Positions 52,073-60,295 of a DNA stretch of 64,000 nt are shown here, piece after piece (positions within the stretch are counted from its first letter, which is position 1; the number at the start of each line of letters is the position of its first letter). Source of the DNA: VBAU01 sp036005185. GTDB lineage: Bacteria > Bacteroidota > Bacteroidia > Chitinophagales > Chitinophagaceae. The stretch lies in NCBI GenBank assembly GCA_036005185.1, contig DASYQS010000058.1:1-64000 (forward strand). Direction: 5' to 3'. Under the pieces are notes generated by a model. The model was not told the origin of the DNA, searched no databases, and saw only the letters and a program-made list of their open reading frames with translations. The position numbers and the translations under genes are program-made.

Positions 52073-53509
52073 CTATTGCTTTTTTAGAAAACTCAGCCAG
52101 TTATTTAAAGAGATCATCTTGCTTAGCCACATAAATACAAATGTTATACATATAGCCACAACCAATAACAACCAAATAGTGACAGATACTTTTGATAAGC
52201 CATACAGCATTGCAATTATTGTCAATCCATTTAATAAATAAATAATTATTGACCGCACATCTGCTGATATCCTCAACTTTTTATGAACAAAAAACATAGT
52301 TGCAATTCCAAGTAACAACTGACTGCTTAAAGCCGAAATACAACAACCAAAAGCGCCATATTGCGGAATTAAAAAAAGATTCATCATTACATTAATAGCA
52401 ACAGCGCCTGCATTTAAATAACAAAAGGAAACGATGCTACCGGTAGCCGTCATTACCGTGCCATATACCTGTACTAAGGCATATCCAATTAACGCAGGCA
52501 AACACCATTGAAGAATTTGTACACTATATTCATCATGCCGGTGATAAAGGATTTGTTGAAGCCATGGTGCCAGCATAATCGTTATTGCTACAATGGTTAT
52601 GGCAAACATCAGTTGCATATGGCGTGTTTGCAAAATTAATTGTTGCAAAGGTTTTCCTTCGCTCCATAGCCTTGCCACAAAGGGCATAAAAAAAGATGAA
52701 ATCAAAAAACCAACCATGTTTGAGGCATCGAGCAAGCGATAAGCGGCAGCATAAATACCAGCTTCGTAAGCGCCTTTGGAATGCATACGCTCCAGTAAAA
52801 AACCATCGAGGCGAACATGAATTGACATGATAAAGATTGTTATAGCAAAAGGCAAAGCGGCAAAAAGAATGGAACGGTTAAAGAATTTGAGTGTCGGTTT
52901 TTTTATAACAACCCCTTTAAAAGATAAAATGATGAACACAAAAATGATTACGATGATCGTTGAAAAAATTTGAGCAGCTAAAAATTTTTTGATAGTTATC
53001 GAACCAAAAAAAACAGGCCAAAAAATAAACGCACTGCATATCACGATCATCAACATTTTATCGAGAACCGATAACCAGGCGTCAGCCCTGAACCATTGGT
53101 TGGCCGTAACAATGCTTCGAAGAAAAACAAATAAAAAAGTGAGAAATTGAATAATTATGACTCCGCCTAAAATATCCCAGCGCTTTACACCAGATAACAT
53201 GGCAATGGCTGTAACGACTAAAGCATAAAAAATAGCAAACAATAATTTAAGAGTTAAAAAACTGCCTAGTTGTTGTTGAAGACTAGTTTTTTTTGCAGCC
53301 AACTCCCTATTAATAAAATTACTTAATCCCCAATCGAGCAGAAACCCAAAAACGATTGACAGGTTTAGTAATGAAAAGTAGGTGCCATATTCTGTAACAC
53401 CTGTTATATTTTGCACCTGGCGATCGATACCAAAAATCCAAATGGGCTTAATGATGACATTCAAAAGAATGAGCAATAGTAGAGAAGAATAAAATTTTGA
53501 GTGACTCAT
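52073..53509 (-). CDS. Polysaccharide flippase (Wzx/MATE-like)
   Basis: 478 residues with about fourteen membrane helices. N-terminal IWIFGIDRQVQNITGVTEYG and SLLNLSIVFGFLLDWGLSNF match the oligosaccharide flippase family. First gene of a three-gene unit with the Wzz-like and Wzy-like genes (gaps 22 and -4 bp). No glycosyltransferases are in the window, so the unit may serve a locus elsewhere. Confidence 0.88.
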   Translation of the reverse strand: MSHSKFYSSLLLLILLNVIIKPIWIFGIDRQVQNITGVTEYGTYFSLLNLSIVFGFLLDWGLSNFINRELAAKKTSLQQQLGSFLTLKLLFAIFYALVVTAIAMLSGVKRWDILGGVIIIQFLTFLFVFLRSIVTANQWFRADAWLSVLDKMLMIVICSAFIFWPVFFGSITIKKFLAAQIFSTIIVIIFVFIILSFKGVVIKKPTLKFFNRSILFAALPFAITIFIMSIHVRLDGFLLERMHSKGAYEAGIYAAAYRLLDASNMVGFLISSFFMPFVARLWSEGKPLQQLILQTRHMQLMFAITIVAITIMLAPWLQQILYHRHDEYSVQILQWCLPALIGYALVQVYGTVMTATGSIVSFCYLNAGAVAINVMMNLFLIPQYGAFGCCISALSSQLLLGIATMFFVHKKLRISADVRSIIIYLLNGLTIIAMLYGLSKVSVTIWLLLVVAICITFVFMWLSKMISLNNWLSFLKKQ

Positions 53510-53552
53510 GGAAAATGAGTGGTGAGTGATGAGTGATGAGTGATCAAAATTT

Positions 53553-53686
53553 GTTGAATAGAATTACAGAACGTACAAGTGAGTGACCCTTCGACAAGCT
53601 CGGGGTAAACTGCGACGCAATTGCTCAATGATGAACAGAAACCTGAACGGAGCGTCGCAACAGACGCCGATAGTGGTAGTGCAGCT
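53553..53686. repeat. Repeat family 2, long copy
   Basis: Shares AATAGAATTA, AACGTACAAG, TGCGACGCAA and AGTGCAGCT in order with 17475-17543, with extra sequence between. Just upstream, 53519-53544, is a GAGTGATGAGTGATGAGTGATC tract of imperfect 7-mers. Confidence 0.6.
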
Positions 53687-53700
53687 GGCAACATAAAAAA

Positions 53701-54168
53701 TTAATTCAGCACTTTTGCATTCCGGCTAAAACTTTCTTCAAGCGAAATAAAAGTTTCGGTTCGTTCTATGCCTTTTATTTTTTGGAGCTGATCGTGCAGC
53801 ACATATCTCAACTGGCTAATATCCTTACAAACTACTTCAGCAAACATGCTGTAATTACCTGTTGTATAATTAAGCCGAACGATCTCAGGGATTTTCTGCA
53901 ATTCTTTTTCTACTGTATCATACAGTGAACTTTTTTCCAGATAAATTCCAATAAATGCTATAACATCGTGGCCAAGTTGCTTGAGATCTACATTGAGTTT
54001 TGTACCTTTAACGATCCCAGCCTCTTGCAGTTTTTTGATACGTACATGTATGGTACCGCCGGAAACAAATAATTTTTTGCCTAAGTCTGCATAGGAGATC
54101 TCGGCATTTTCCATCATGTGATGAATGATCTGAAGATCAAGTTTGTCAAGATTTAATTTACCTGCCAT
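53701..54168 (-). CDS. Lrp/AsnC-family regulator
   Basis: 155 residues. N-terminal winged helix (LDKLDLQIIHHMMENAEISY, LFVSGGTIHVRIKKLQEAGI) and a C-terminal RAM effector domain (AFIGIYLEKSSLYDTVEKEL). Likely senses an amino acid. Divergent from the tRNA-like RNA gene. Confidence 0.93.
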   Translation of the reverse strand: MAGKLNLDKLDLQIIHHMMENAEISYADLGKKLFVSGGTIHVRIKKLQEAGIVKGTKLNVDLKQLGHDVIAFIGIYLEKSSLYDTVEKELQKIPEIVRLNYTTGNYSMFAEVVCKDISQLRYVLHDQLQKIKGIERTETFISLEESFSRNAKVLN

Positions 54169-54251
54169 TTTATAACTCTGTTTTTGAAATAATTTAAATA
54201 ATTAGCAAATATTTGGATAATATCTATAATTTCAAAATATTTATTGAAAAA

Positions 54252-54284
54252 TTTTGAACAAAATGGCAGATTAATTTATTTTTG
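54252..54284 (+). promoter_or_regulatory. Promoter of the tRNA-like RNA
   Basis: TTTTG at 54252-54256 and TATTTTTG at 54277-54284 are 20 bp apart and match the Bacteroidota -33 and -7 (TAnnTTTG) pattern. Predicted start near 54291, about 28 nt before the RNA's 5' acceptor strand. Confidence 0.6.
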
Positions 54285-54318
54285 TTCTATCAGTTCTTGA
54301 TTTATGGACCGATTATAC

Positions 54319-54492
54319 TGTGGGGTGATGAAACCTTTGGCAGACATGCCCTCTTGTCTCGAGGGTGGGGGTAACAGAACAAACAAAGTGTAGAGCCGAC
54401 GTTACCATTGGTAAGGCCGACCAGGGTTGACCACTAAACTTTGCACTTTTGCTAACTGCCCCGTGGAGGTTCGAATCCTCCCCCTACAGCCA
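54319..54492 (+). ncRNA. tRNA-like RNA with class II-type D arm and a ~99-nt insert at the variable region
   Basis: TGTGGGG (54319-54325) pairs with CCCTACA (54482-54488), followed by G and an encoded CCA (54490-54492). The D arm is ATG/CAT (54328-54330 with 54345-54347) around a TTGGCAGA loop as in tRNA-Leu. CCCTC/GAGGG (54349-54353, 54361-54365) enclose a 7-base loop TTGTCTC. The T arm is GGAGG-TTCGAAT-CCTCC (54465-54481). Between the anticodon-like stem and the T arm lie 99 nt with further pairing (CAAAGTG/CACTTTTG, TTACC/GGTAA). The anticodon position reads GUC but position 37 is a pyrimidine, which is odd. Flanked by its own promoter and terminator. A tmRNA was considered; no tag frame was seen. 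Confidence 0.6.
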
Positions 54493-54513
54493 GTTTTCTC
54501 ATTGCTTGTAATA

Positions 54514-54544
54514 GCCTCCGGAAGAATTGCCGGAGGCTTTTTTT
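54514..54544 (+). terminator. Strong Rho-independent terminator of the tRNA-like RNA
   Basis: GCCTCCGG (54514-54521) and CCGGAGGC (54530-54537) followed by seven T. It lies 21 bp after the CCA end. Confidence 0.9.
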
Positions 54545-54608
54545 ATTCCTCCAAAAAAATATGCCCTGAAAAAATCGGGCATATCAATCAAACAAATACT
54601 GCTATTTA

Positions 54609-55229
54609 CTATTCTTCAATTTTATAAGTTACTGGTAAGGTAAGTCTAGTCTTTACATTTTTACCTTTTACTTTACCCGGCTCCCATTTTGGCATTCTAG
54701 AAATTACTCGTACGGCTTCATCATCAAGTCCGTCGCCTAATTTACTTCCAATAACTTTTGCATCTTCTACCTTTCCGTTTTCATCTATAATGAACTGAAC
54801 ATTTACTGTACCTTCCTTATTATCATCAATTGCCATTTGAGGGAATTCAATACTATTTGTAATATAATCTTCCAATGCAGTTTGTCCGCCGGGATAAGCA
54901 GGACGTACTTCCGTCATTTCATATACACCATTCTTATCTGGTTTCATTGCTGTTGTTTTACTTTCCGTCATTACACCTATCGTTGCTTTTCCTTTTTTCT
55001 TTGTTGCTGTTTGTTTTTTTGCGGAGGTTTCAGAGGAAACTCCCATTGTACTTGTATCTTTATTCGTATTGGTCATTGATGTATCGTAATTACCAGAGGT
55101 AGTTGAAGAATCACTTGCAGCACTTTTTGTTGATTCATTATTATTATTATTGCAGGCAGCAATAATAAAAAGCAGACCAAGAACAGCTATTAAAGACAGA
55201 ATTCGTGGTCTTAATTTCTTATTGGTCAT
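54609..55229 (-). CDS. TonB C-terminal-domain lipoprotein
   Basis: 206 residues. Lipoprotein signal ending at Cys26 (FIIAACNNNNN), then a Ser/Thr/Lys-rich linker. The C-terminal ~95 residues are a TonB domain (RPAYPGGQTALEDYITNSIE, VNVQFIIDENGKVEDAKVIG, PKWEPGKVKGKNVKTRLTLP). A lipid anchor instead of the usual TonB membrane helix makes a classical ExbB/D partnership unlikely. Confidence 0.88.
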   Translation of the reverse strand: MTNKKLRPRILSLIAVLGLLFIIAACNNNNNESTKSAASDSSTTSGNYDTSMTNTNKDTSTMGVSSETSAKKQTATKKKGKATIGVMTESKTTAMKPDKNGVYEMTEVRPAYPGGQTALEDYITNSIEFPQMAIDDNKEGTVNVQFIIDENGKVEDAKVIGSKLGDGLDDEAVRVISRMPKWEPGKVKGKNVKTRLTLPVTYKIEE

Positions 55230-55361
55230 GATCTTTATTTTTGAAATGAAGAATATCTTATTAGTATGTTTTCAAAGAAGGTGCCACAATAACTTTAATG
55301 AGCATGTATAATTAGAGTTTTCAATTTATGAAAGATTGATTCTTTTACGTTTGCCGAGATT

Positions 55362-56063
55362 ATGGCTCATAAAAAATTAATACGATTTGCAGAAATTGAA
55401 ACTTTTGCTAATGTGCTGCAGTTCCCAAAAAATATAAAAGGGAAATGGAGTAAATTTTTTAAAAATGAGAATCCCATCATTCTTGAGTTAGCTTGTGGTA
55501 AAGGAGAATATGCTATAGGCCTAGGAACTCTTTATCCCAAAAAAAATTTTATTGGCATTGATTTAAAAGGTAATCGAATTTGGGCAGGTGCAAAGAAGGC
55601 TTTGGAAAATAACCTTCATAATGTTGCTTTCTTAAGAATTCAAATTGACCAGGTAAATGAATATTTTGCAGAGAACGAAGTAACTGAAATATGGATCACT
55701 TTTCCTGATCCTCAATTGAGAAAATCAAAAGCAAAAAAACGCTTAACGTATCCAAAATTCCTTAGACTTTATCAACAATTTCTTAAGCCTGGTGGTTATA
55801 TACATTTGAAAACGGATAGCCCTGACTTGTATAATTTTACCAAAAAGGTAATTGAAATGTACGGGTGCGTTTTACACACAACCTATGAAGATCTGTACCA
55901 ACAACAAAATATTAGTGAAGAGCTAAAAATAAAAACGCATTATGAATCATTGGATATCGCAAAAAGCAATCGCATTCATTATTTAAAATTTTCATTGCCT
56001 GAACAATTGTTTGGTAAAGAAAAAGATGAGGAATTAAAGCAACTATTGAAGCATGAAGAATGA
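55362..56063 (+). CDS. trmB: tRNA (guanine-N7-)-methyltransferase
   Basis: 233 residues. SAM-binding IILELACGKGEYAIGLG, NFIGIDLKGNRIW, and the TrmB-specific EIWITFPDPQLRKSKAKKRL plus PGGYIHLKTDSPDLY. Methylates G46 of tRNA. A TACGTTTG at 55346-55353 may be its -7 element. Overlaps the DUF5522 gene by 11 bp. Confidence 0.95.
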   Translation: MAHKKLIRFAEIETFANVLQFPKNIKGKWSKFFKNENPIILELACGKGEYAIGLGTLYPKKNFIGIDLKGNRIWAGAKKALENNLHNVAFLRIQIDQVNEYFAENEVTEIWITFPDPQLRKSKAKKRLTYPKFLRLYQQFLKPGGYIHLKTDSPDLYNFTKKVIEMYGCVLHTTYEDLYQQQNISEELKIKTHYESLDIAKSNRIHYLKFSLPEQLFGKEKDEELKQLLKHEE

Positions 56064-56256
56064 AGAATTAATTGAAGGGGTTCATTATTACATTAATGAA
56101 GATGGGTATGTTGTGCTGACGGAGCAATACCATAAAGAAAAAGGATATTGCTGCGGTATGGGTTGCTTACATTGTCCTTATCAATATGAAAATGTTCCTG
56201 AACCACGGCGTTCCATATTATTGAAAACACGAAGACTTCCTAAAGAGGGCTCATAG
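56053..56256 (+). CDS. DUF5522 small cysteine-rich protein
   Basis: 67 residues with EKGYCCGMGCLHCPYQYEN, the conserved Cys cluster of DUF5522, which looks like a metal-binding knuckle. Translationally coupled to trmB. Function unknown; this pairing suggests a tRNA-related or metal role, as inference only. Confidence 0.88.
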   Translation: MKNEELIEGVHYYINEDGYVVLTEQYHKEKGYCCGMGCLHCPYQYENVPEPRRSILLKTRRLPKEGS

Positions 56257-56296
56257 GGTTCCTAAAAAATAATTGTTCTAAACGATAACTTCATCT

Positions 56297-56686
56297 ATGA
56301 CAACAAAAAAGAAAACTGCAGTTAAATTAAAATCAATAAAGCCATCCGGCAGAAAAGACGAAAATTTTTTTGAGCTTGTATATGAAGTGGCAAGACAAGT
56401 CCCAAAGGGAAGAGTAACATCTTATGGTGCAATCGCCAGATGCTTAGGTACTAAAATGTCGGCACGAATGGTGGGTTGGGCAATGAATGGTGCAGATAAA
56501 GTAAAGCCAAGAGTACCAGCGCATCGTGTAGTAAATCGTATCGGAATGCTTACAGGCAAGCCTCATTTTAAACCACCGTCAAGAATGGAATCTCTTTTAA
56601 AGAAAGAAGGCATTAAGGTAAAAAACAATATCATCGTTAATTTTGAAAAATTGTTTTGGGATCCTGCAACAGAGATAGGCTTTTGA
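56297..56686 (+). CDS. Alkyltransferase-like protein (MGMT fold without the acceptor Cys)
   Basis: 129 residues. KGRVTSYGAIARCLG and MVGWAMNGADKVKPRVPAHRVVN match the methylguanine-DNA methyltransferase fold, but the PCHRV motif reads PAHRV (Ala75), so it cannot accept an alkyl group. Such ATL proteins flag O6-alkylguanine for nucleotide excision repair. The first ~18 residues are Lys-rich. Confidence 0.9.
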   Translation: MTTKKKTAVKLKSIKPSGRKDENFFELVYEVARQVPKGRVTSYGAIARCLGTKMSARMVGWAMNGADKVKPRVPAHRVVNRIGMLTGKPHFKPPSRMESLLKKEGIKVKNNIIVNFEKLFWDPATEIGF

Positions 56687-56702
56687 AATTGAGTTGATCA
56701 TA

Positions 56703-57287
56703 TCAGCTATAATATGGCCTGATCATGAAGTACACGATCACACCCGTTACCGCTACATAAAACCAAACCGGCCAGGTGATTCTCACAAGTTTTTTATGTT
56801 TATCAAATTCGCCAATTAGAGCTCTATAAGCAGCAAAAAGAATGAATGGTAAAACAATTCCAGCTAAAGGGATATGTGTTACTAAAATGAAATAGTAAAT
56901 CAATCTTGCTGAACCAGCATTTAATTTTTCAGTGTCGCTTAAAATACCATCATGGTTTATATCGCCAAACCTGGCTTCACCAGCAAACAAATGATGACAG
57001 ATATAGCTTATCAGAAAAAGAATGGAAAGAAACATGGAAGTGAGCATGATTCGCTTATGTAAAAGATATCGTTTAGCCTTTACAGCAATTAATCCGCACA
57101 ATAACAATGCTGCAACAAATGAATTAATGATCGCATTTGCCTTTGCAAATACATGTACATCAAACCCAAGGTTAACACTAAGCGTTACTCTTCCAAGTAT
57201 CGAAACTGCAACAAATATTACAATAGAAAATATCACGATAAGGGTTACAGCTTTTCTATCATTCTTTTTCCAGGTAGCGAGCAGCAT
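56703..57287 (-). CDS. DUF420 membrane protein
   Basis: 194 residues with five hydrophobic helices. The C-terminal half has MLTSMFLSILFLISYICHHL and YYFILVTHIPLAGIVLPFIL, matching DUF420 proteins that accompany caa3-type oxidases. Last gene of the oxidase cluster, 2 bp after the SCO gene. Confidence 0.88.
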   Translation of the reverse strand: MLLATWKKNDRKAVTLIVIFSIVIFVAVSILGRVTLSVNLGFDVHVFAKANAIINSFVAALLLCGLIAVKAKRYLLHKRIMLTSMFLSILFLISYICHHLFAGEARFGDINHDGILSDTEKLNAGSARLIYYFILVTHIPLAGIVLPFILFAAYRALIGEFDKHKKLVRITWPVWFYVAVTGVIVYFMIRPYYS

Positions 57288-57289
57288 AG

Positions 57290-58135
57290 TTAATGTTGAG
57301 CAAACTTTTTTCTGAATAAAAATAAAAACAATCCCACGCCTATTAGAGCTATAAGCATAGAAACCGCTATTGTAGTAAGCTGTCCGGCGAAGAAGCTTTT
57401 CTTGCCAGCCTCTTTTTCCAGTGAAAGCAATACAATATCCTCCGACAAGTTAGCTATGGATACAGAATCAAGGCCATGATAAAGGAGCGGATTCCCAGCT
57501 CCATCTTTCCTTACACGAATGACGCCTTTCTTATCAATTAACACAAATATGTCTGTATGAGGAAAGGCGGAATCAATTTTTGGATCCTGCACAGCCAGAT
57601 TCATATGTTTTAGCGAAAGATCATAAATAGTTTGTTTATCACCGGTAAGCAACCACCAATTTGAAGGATCGATTTGAAACCGGTCAGCCCATTTTTTTAA
57701 TGCCGCTACGGAATCTCTTTCAGGGTCTATGCTAAAAGAAATAAATTGTACCAGCTCAGTTGATTTTCCATTTATGTCCACAGCTTTTTTTACCGTGCTT
57801 TGCAGCCGTTTCATGTTTCTTGTCATCACAGGACAAATAGTAGGGCAGTGCGTATAAAAAAAATCTGCCACGATAATTCTTCCGCTAGTATCCTTTTCAT
57901 TCGCTGCAAGATCTTTTAGCGAAACTTGTTGTCCCATTTGATTGGTGAGCCTGAAATCAGGTATGTGATGCCAGAATGTATCGTTTTGTTGTTTTCCTTT
58001 TTTAATGGTGAAGCTTACGCTATCATAAAAAATGGGTTTGGGTATCGCTGCTTTAGGTAGAGAATTGACATAAAGAAAAATTGCGAGAGGAATGATCAAT
58101 GCAATAAGAATGGCGTATAATGCTGTTTTGTTCAA
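57290..58135 (-). CDS. SCO-family copper chaperone
   Basis: 281 residues with membrane helices near both ends. Thioredoxin fold with THCPTICPVM (Cys97, Cys101) and the copper-ligand His in SAFPHTDIFVLID. Delivers copper to the CuA centre of subunit II encoded upstream in the cluster. Confidence 0.92.
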   Translation of the reverse strand: MNKTALYAILIALIIPLAIFLYVNSLPKAAIPKPIFYDSVSFTIKKGKQQNDTFWHHIPDFRLTNQMGQQVSLKDLAANEKDTSGRIIVADFFYTHCPTICPVMTRNMKRLQSTVKKAVDINGKSTELVQFISFSIDPERDSVAALKKWADRFQIDPSNWWLLTGDKQTIYDLSLKHMNLAVQDPKIDSAFPHTDIFVLIDKKGVIRVRKDGAGNPLLYHGLDSVSIANLSEDIVLLSLEKEAGKKSFFAGQLTTIAVSMLIALIGVGLFLFLFRKKFAQH

Positions 58136-58208
58136 TTTCCGAAATTAAAAACCACCGCAAAGTTGCGATGGTTTCAATTGTAATAAAAAATTTATCGTAA
58201 TAAAATTC

Positions 58209-58646
58209 TTAATCTTTGCCACCTGGTTTTACAGTCATTGTGTCTGTTTTAGGAACTCCGACTTCTGTTTTTTCCTTATAAAACCTATCATATTTATTTC
58301 TGAGGTTTTTATATGAGTTGCCATCACCTAAAAAAGCAAGAATAAACCAAATAAACAGCATCAGCGGCACCACTATAGTCATGATCATATTGCGAATCTC
58401 ATCACCTAGGTGCATAAACACTGAAACAATGTAATATGCTTTTGCTAGTGATAAAATAATAATTACACCTTTGATCAAATGCATTCTCAAACCTTCGGGT
58501 AACTCCAATGCATACAACGATAAACCCAGCCCCAATTCAACCATGGTAATGATCAGCAAAATCCAAAATACTTTCCATATCCGTTTCGTGCTGGAAGGCG
58601 CCTCATGATGATAAGTAATTTCTGTCGATACGTTTGAATGCTCCAT
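58209..58646 (-). CDS. Cytochrome c oxidase subunit IV-like protein
   Basis: 145 residues, three membrane helices (KVFWILLIITMVELGLGLSL, LIKGVIIILSLAKAYYIVSV, MIMTIVVPLMLFIWFILAFL). Matches the prokaryotic subunit IV family of caa3 oxidases. Follows the second subunit III gene. Confidence 0.88.
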   Translation of the reverse strand: MEHSNVSTEITYHHEAPSSTKRIWKVFWILLIITMVELGLGLSLYALELPEGLRMHLIKGVIIILSLAKAYYIVSVFMHLGDEIRNMIMTIVVPLMLFIWFILAFLGDGNSYKNLRNKYDRFYKEKTEVGVPKTDTMTVKPGGKD

Positions 58647-58676
58647 CTATCAATATTTTAATAAACAATATCTCTA

Positions 58677-59555
58677 TCAAATCAAATAAAAGCAAAGAAA
58701 CACAAATACCCAAACCAGGTCCACAAAATGCCAGTATAGTCCGGCTTTTTCAATCATCAGGTAATGGCCCCGTCTTTCAAAGACACCGGTTTGTGCCATG
58801 ATGAGCATAACAATATTAATGATCACCCCTGAAAAAACGTGGAAACCATGGAAGCCCGTTATCCCATAGAAATATCCTCCGAATGCAATAGGGCCTTTAT
58901 GGGTTACGTGTAATTCATTAATATTAATCATTCCTTGTAATTGTTCCCTACTCATTGCCGCTAACTGTTGTATACTATGAGAATGGTCGTGTGCATGAAC
59001 AACCTTTGCCAGATCTTCAACAGGAGTGAGTTTTAGCGCTTCAGCAGCTAATGCGGGATCGAGATGAGGCCCCCATGGATTACCCCCCATGGTTTGTCCG
59101 ATAACATCCAAAGTATTTTTATCCGTCAACACGATATGTTCTCCCGTGATCAGGTGATGCCATTCCCATGCCTGGCAAGACAAAAAGCATAAGCCCCCCA
59201 CAATTGTCCAGGCCATCCATTTTACTACACCTTTCCTATTTCCATGATGGCCCTCATGAACAGCGAGCACCATAGTCACAGAACTCATGATTAAAATAAA
59301 TGTCATCAAACTCACAAAGGCAAGGGGTAGGTTTGCATGACCGGCACCGGGAAATGCATTGAACACGACGCTCGGATTAGGCCAGTAGTTCTGACTGAAT
59401 CGAATAGTTCCATACGAGATCAAAAATGCGCCAAATGTAAAAGAGTCGCTCATCAAAAAATACCACATCATCAATTTGCCGTACTCAATATTGAATGGGC
59501 TTTTACCTCCGCTCCACCATTTTGTTTGATGCTGACTAACTGCCGTCGTTGTCAT
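58677..59555 (-). CDS. Cytochrome c oxidase subunit III, long form
   Basis: 292 residues with about six to seven helices. N-terminal KLMMWYFLMSDSFTFGAFLI and C-terminal YGITGFHGFHVFSGVIINIV and GLYWHFVDLVWVFVFLCFYL are the heme-copper subunit III signature. A ~70-residue loop includes a His-rich VVHAHDHSHSIQ. The second subunit III of the cluster. Confidence 0.92.
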   Translation of the reverse strand: MTTTAVSQHQTKWWSGGKSPFNIEYGKLMMWYFLMSDSFTFGAFLISYGTIRFSQNYWPNPSVVFNAFPGAGHANLPLAFVSLMTFILIMSSVTMVLAVHEGHHGNRKGVVKWMAWTIVGGLCFLSCQAWEWHHLITGEHIVLTDKNTLDVIGQTMGGNPWGPHLDPALAAEALKLTPVEDLAKVVHAHDHSHSIQQLAAMSREQLQGMININELHVTHKGPIAFGGYFYGITGFHGFHVFSGVIINIVMLIMAQTGVFERRGHYLMIEKAGLYWHFVDLVWVFVFLCFYLI

Positions 59556-59677
59556 ATTTGTACCCCCATTCCGCCTTAAGCGGAGAGTTTGAGTTTCAAA
59601 ATAATTTATTCGTTATTTACTTTATACCCTTTTAATCTTTTTGTGATTTCGCAACTCCATTCATCACTCATAACTCA

Positions 59678-60295
59678 CTATCCTATCCACATAAAAAACA
59701 CCAATAAATAAATCCATAACAAATCCACAAAATGCCAATAGGTCGCCATTACTTCAACCGGCACGCTGCCATACAATTTTGTGCTACCGAAAAATGCTTT
59801 TATAAACATCACCATCAATGCAACTACGCCTCCCAATACATGCAACGCATGCAGCCCGGCAATTACATAAAGAAATTGACCGCCGCCTGATGATCCTTTA
59901 AACTGCACGCCGCTATTCCACAATTGCTGAAATCCCATCCATTGTAATACCACAAAAACAACTCCCAGCAAAAAAGTTCCCGCGATCAGCAAGCGGTAAT
60001 AATTCATTTGCCTTTGCTTAAAAGATCTCAATGCCATTTGCATGACCAAGCTGCTCAATAAAATGGCAGCAGTTGAATACCAAAAAATAGTTGGCATTTC
60101 AATAGTCTGCCAACCAGCTTGGTTGCTTTTTACAATGTATGCGCTGGTTAAACCGGCAAACATCATAATGATGCTCCCAATGGCCACCCACAAAGTAAAT
60201 TTGTGAGGGTGAATTCTTTTACCCCTATCTCCGCCAGTCGACGGAGAATTTTGAGATTGTTTCAAACTTATATCACTCAACATTTTTAATTTCAA
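59678..60295 (-). CDS. Cytochrome c oxidase subunit III, short form
   Basis: 205 residues, five helices. GLHALHVLGGVVALMVMFIK and ATYWHFVDLLWIYLLVFFMW are the family motifs. Its stop lies 122 bp before the long form's start; directly abuts cyoE upstream. Confidence 0.91.
   Translation of the reverse strand: MKLKMLSDISLKQSQNSPSTGGDRGKRIHPHKFTLWVAIGSIIMMFAGLTSAYIVKSNQAGWQTIEMPTIFWYSTAAILLSSLVMQMALRSFKQRQMNYYRLLIAGTFLLGVVFVVLQWMGFQQLWNSGVQFKGSSGGGQFLYVIAGLHALHVLGGVVALMVMFIKAFFGSTKLYGSVPVEVMATYWHFVDLLWIYLLVFFMWIG

Noticed and set aside
54319..54492. tmRNA (ssrA) as identity of the tRNA-like RNA
   Set aside because: Only 174 nt, no alanine-rich tag reading frame with a stop, and the 5' part forms a D arm and an anticodon-like hairpin, unlike tmRNA.
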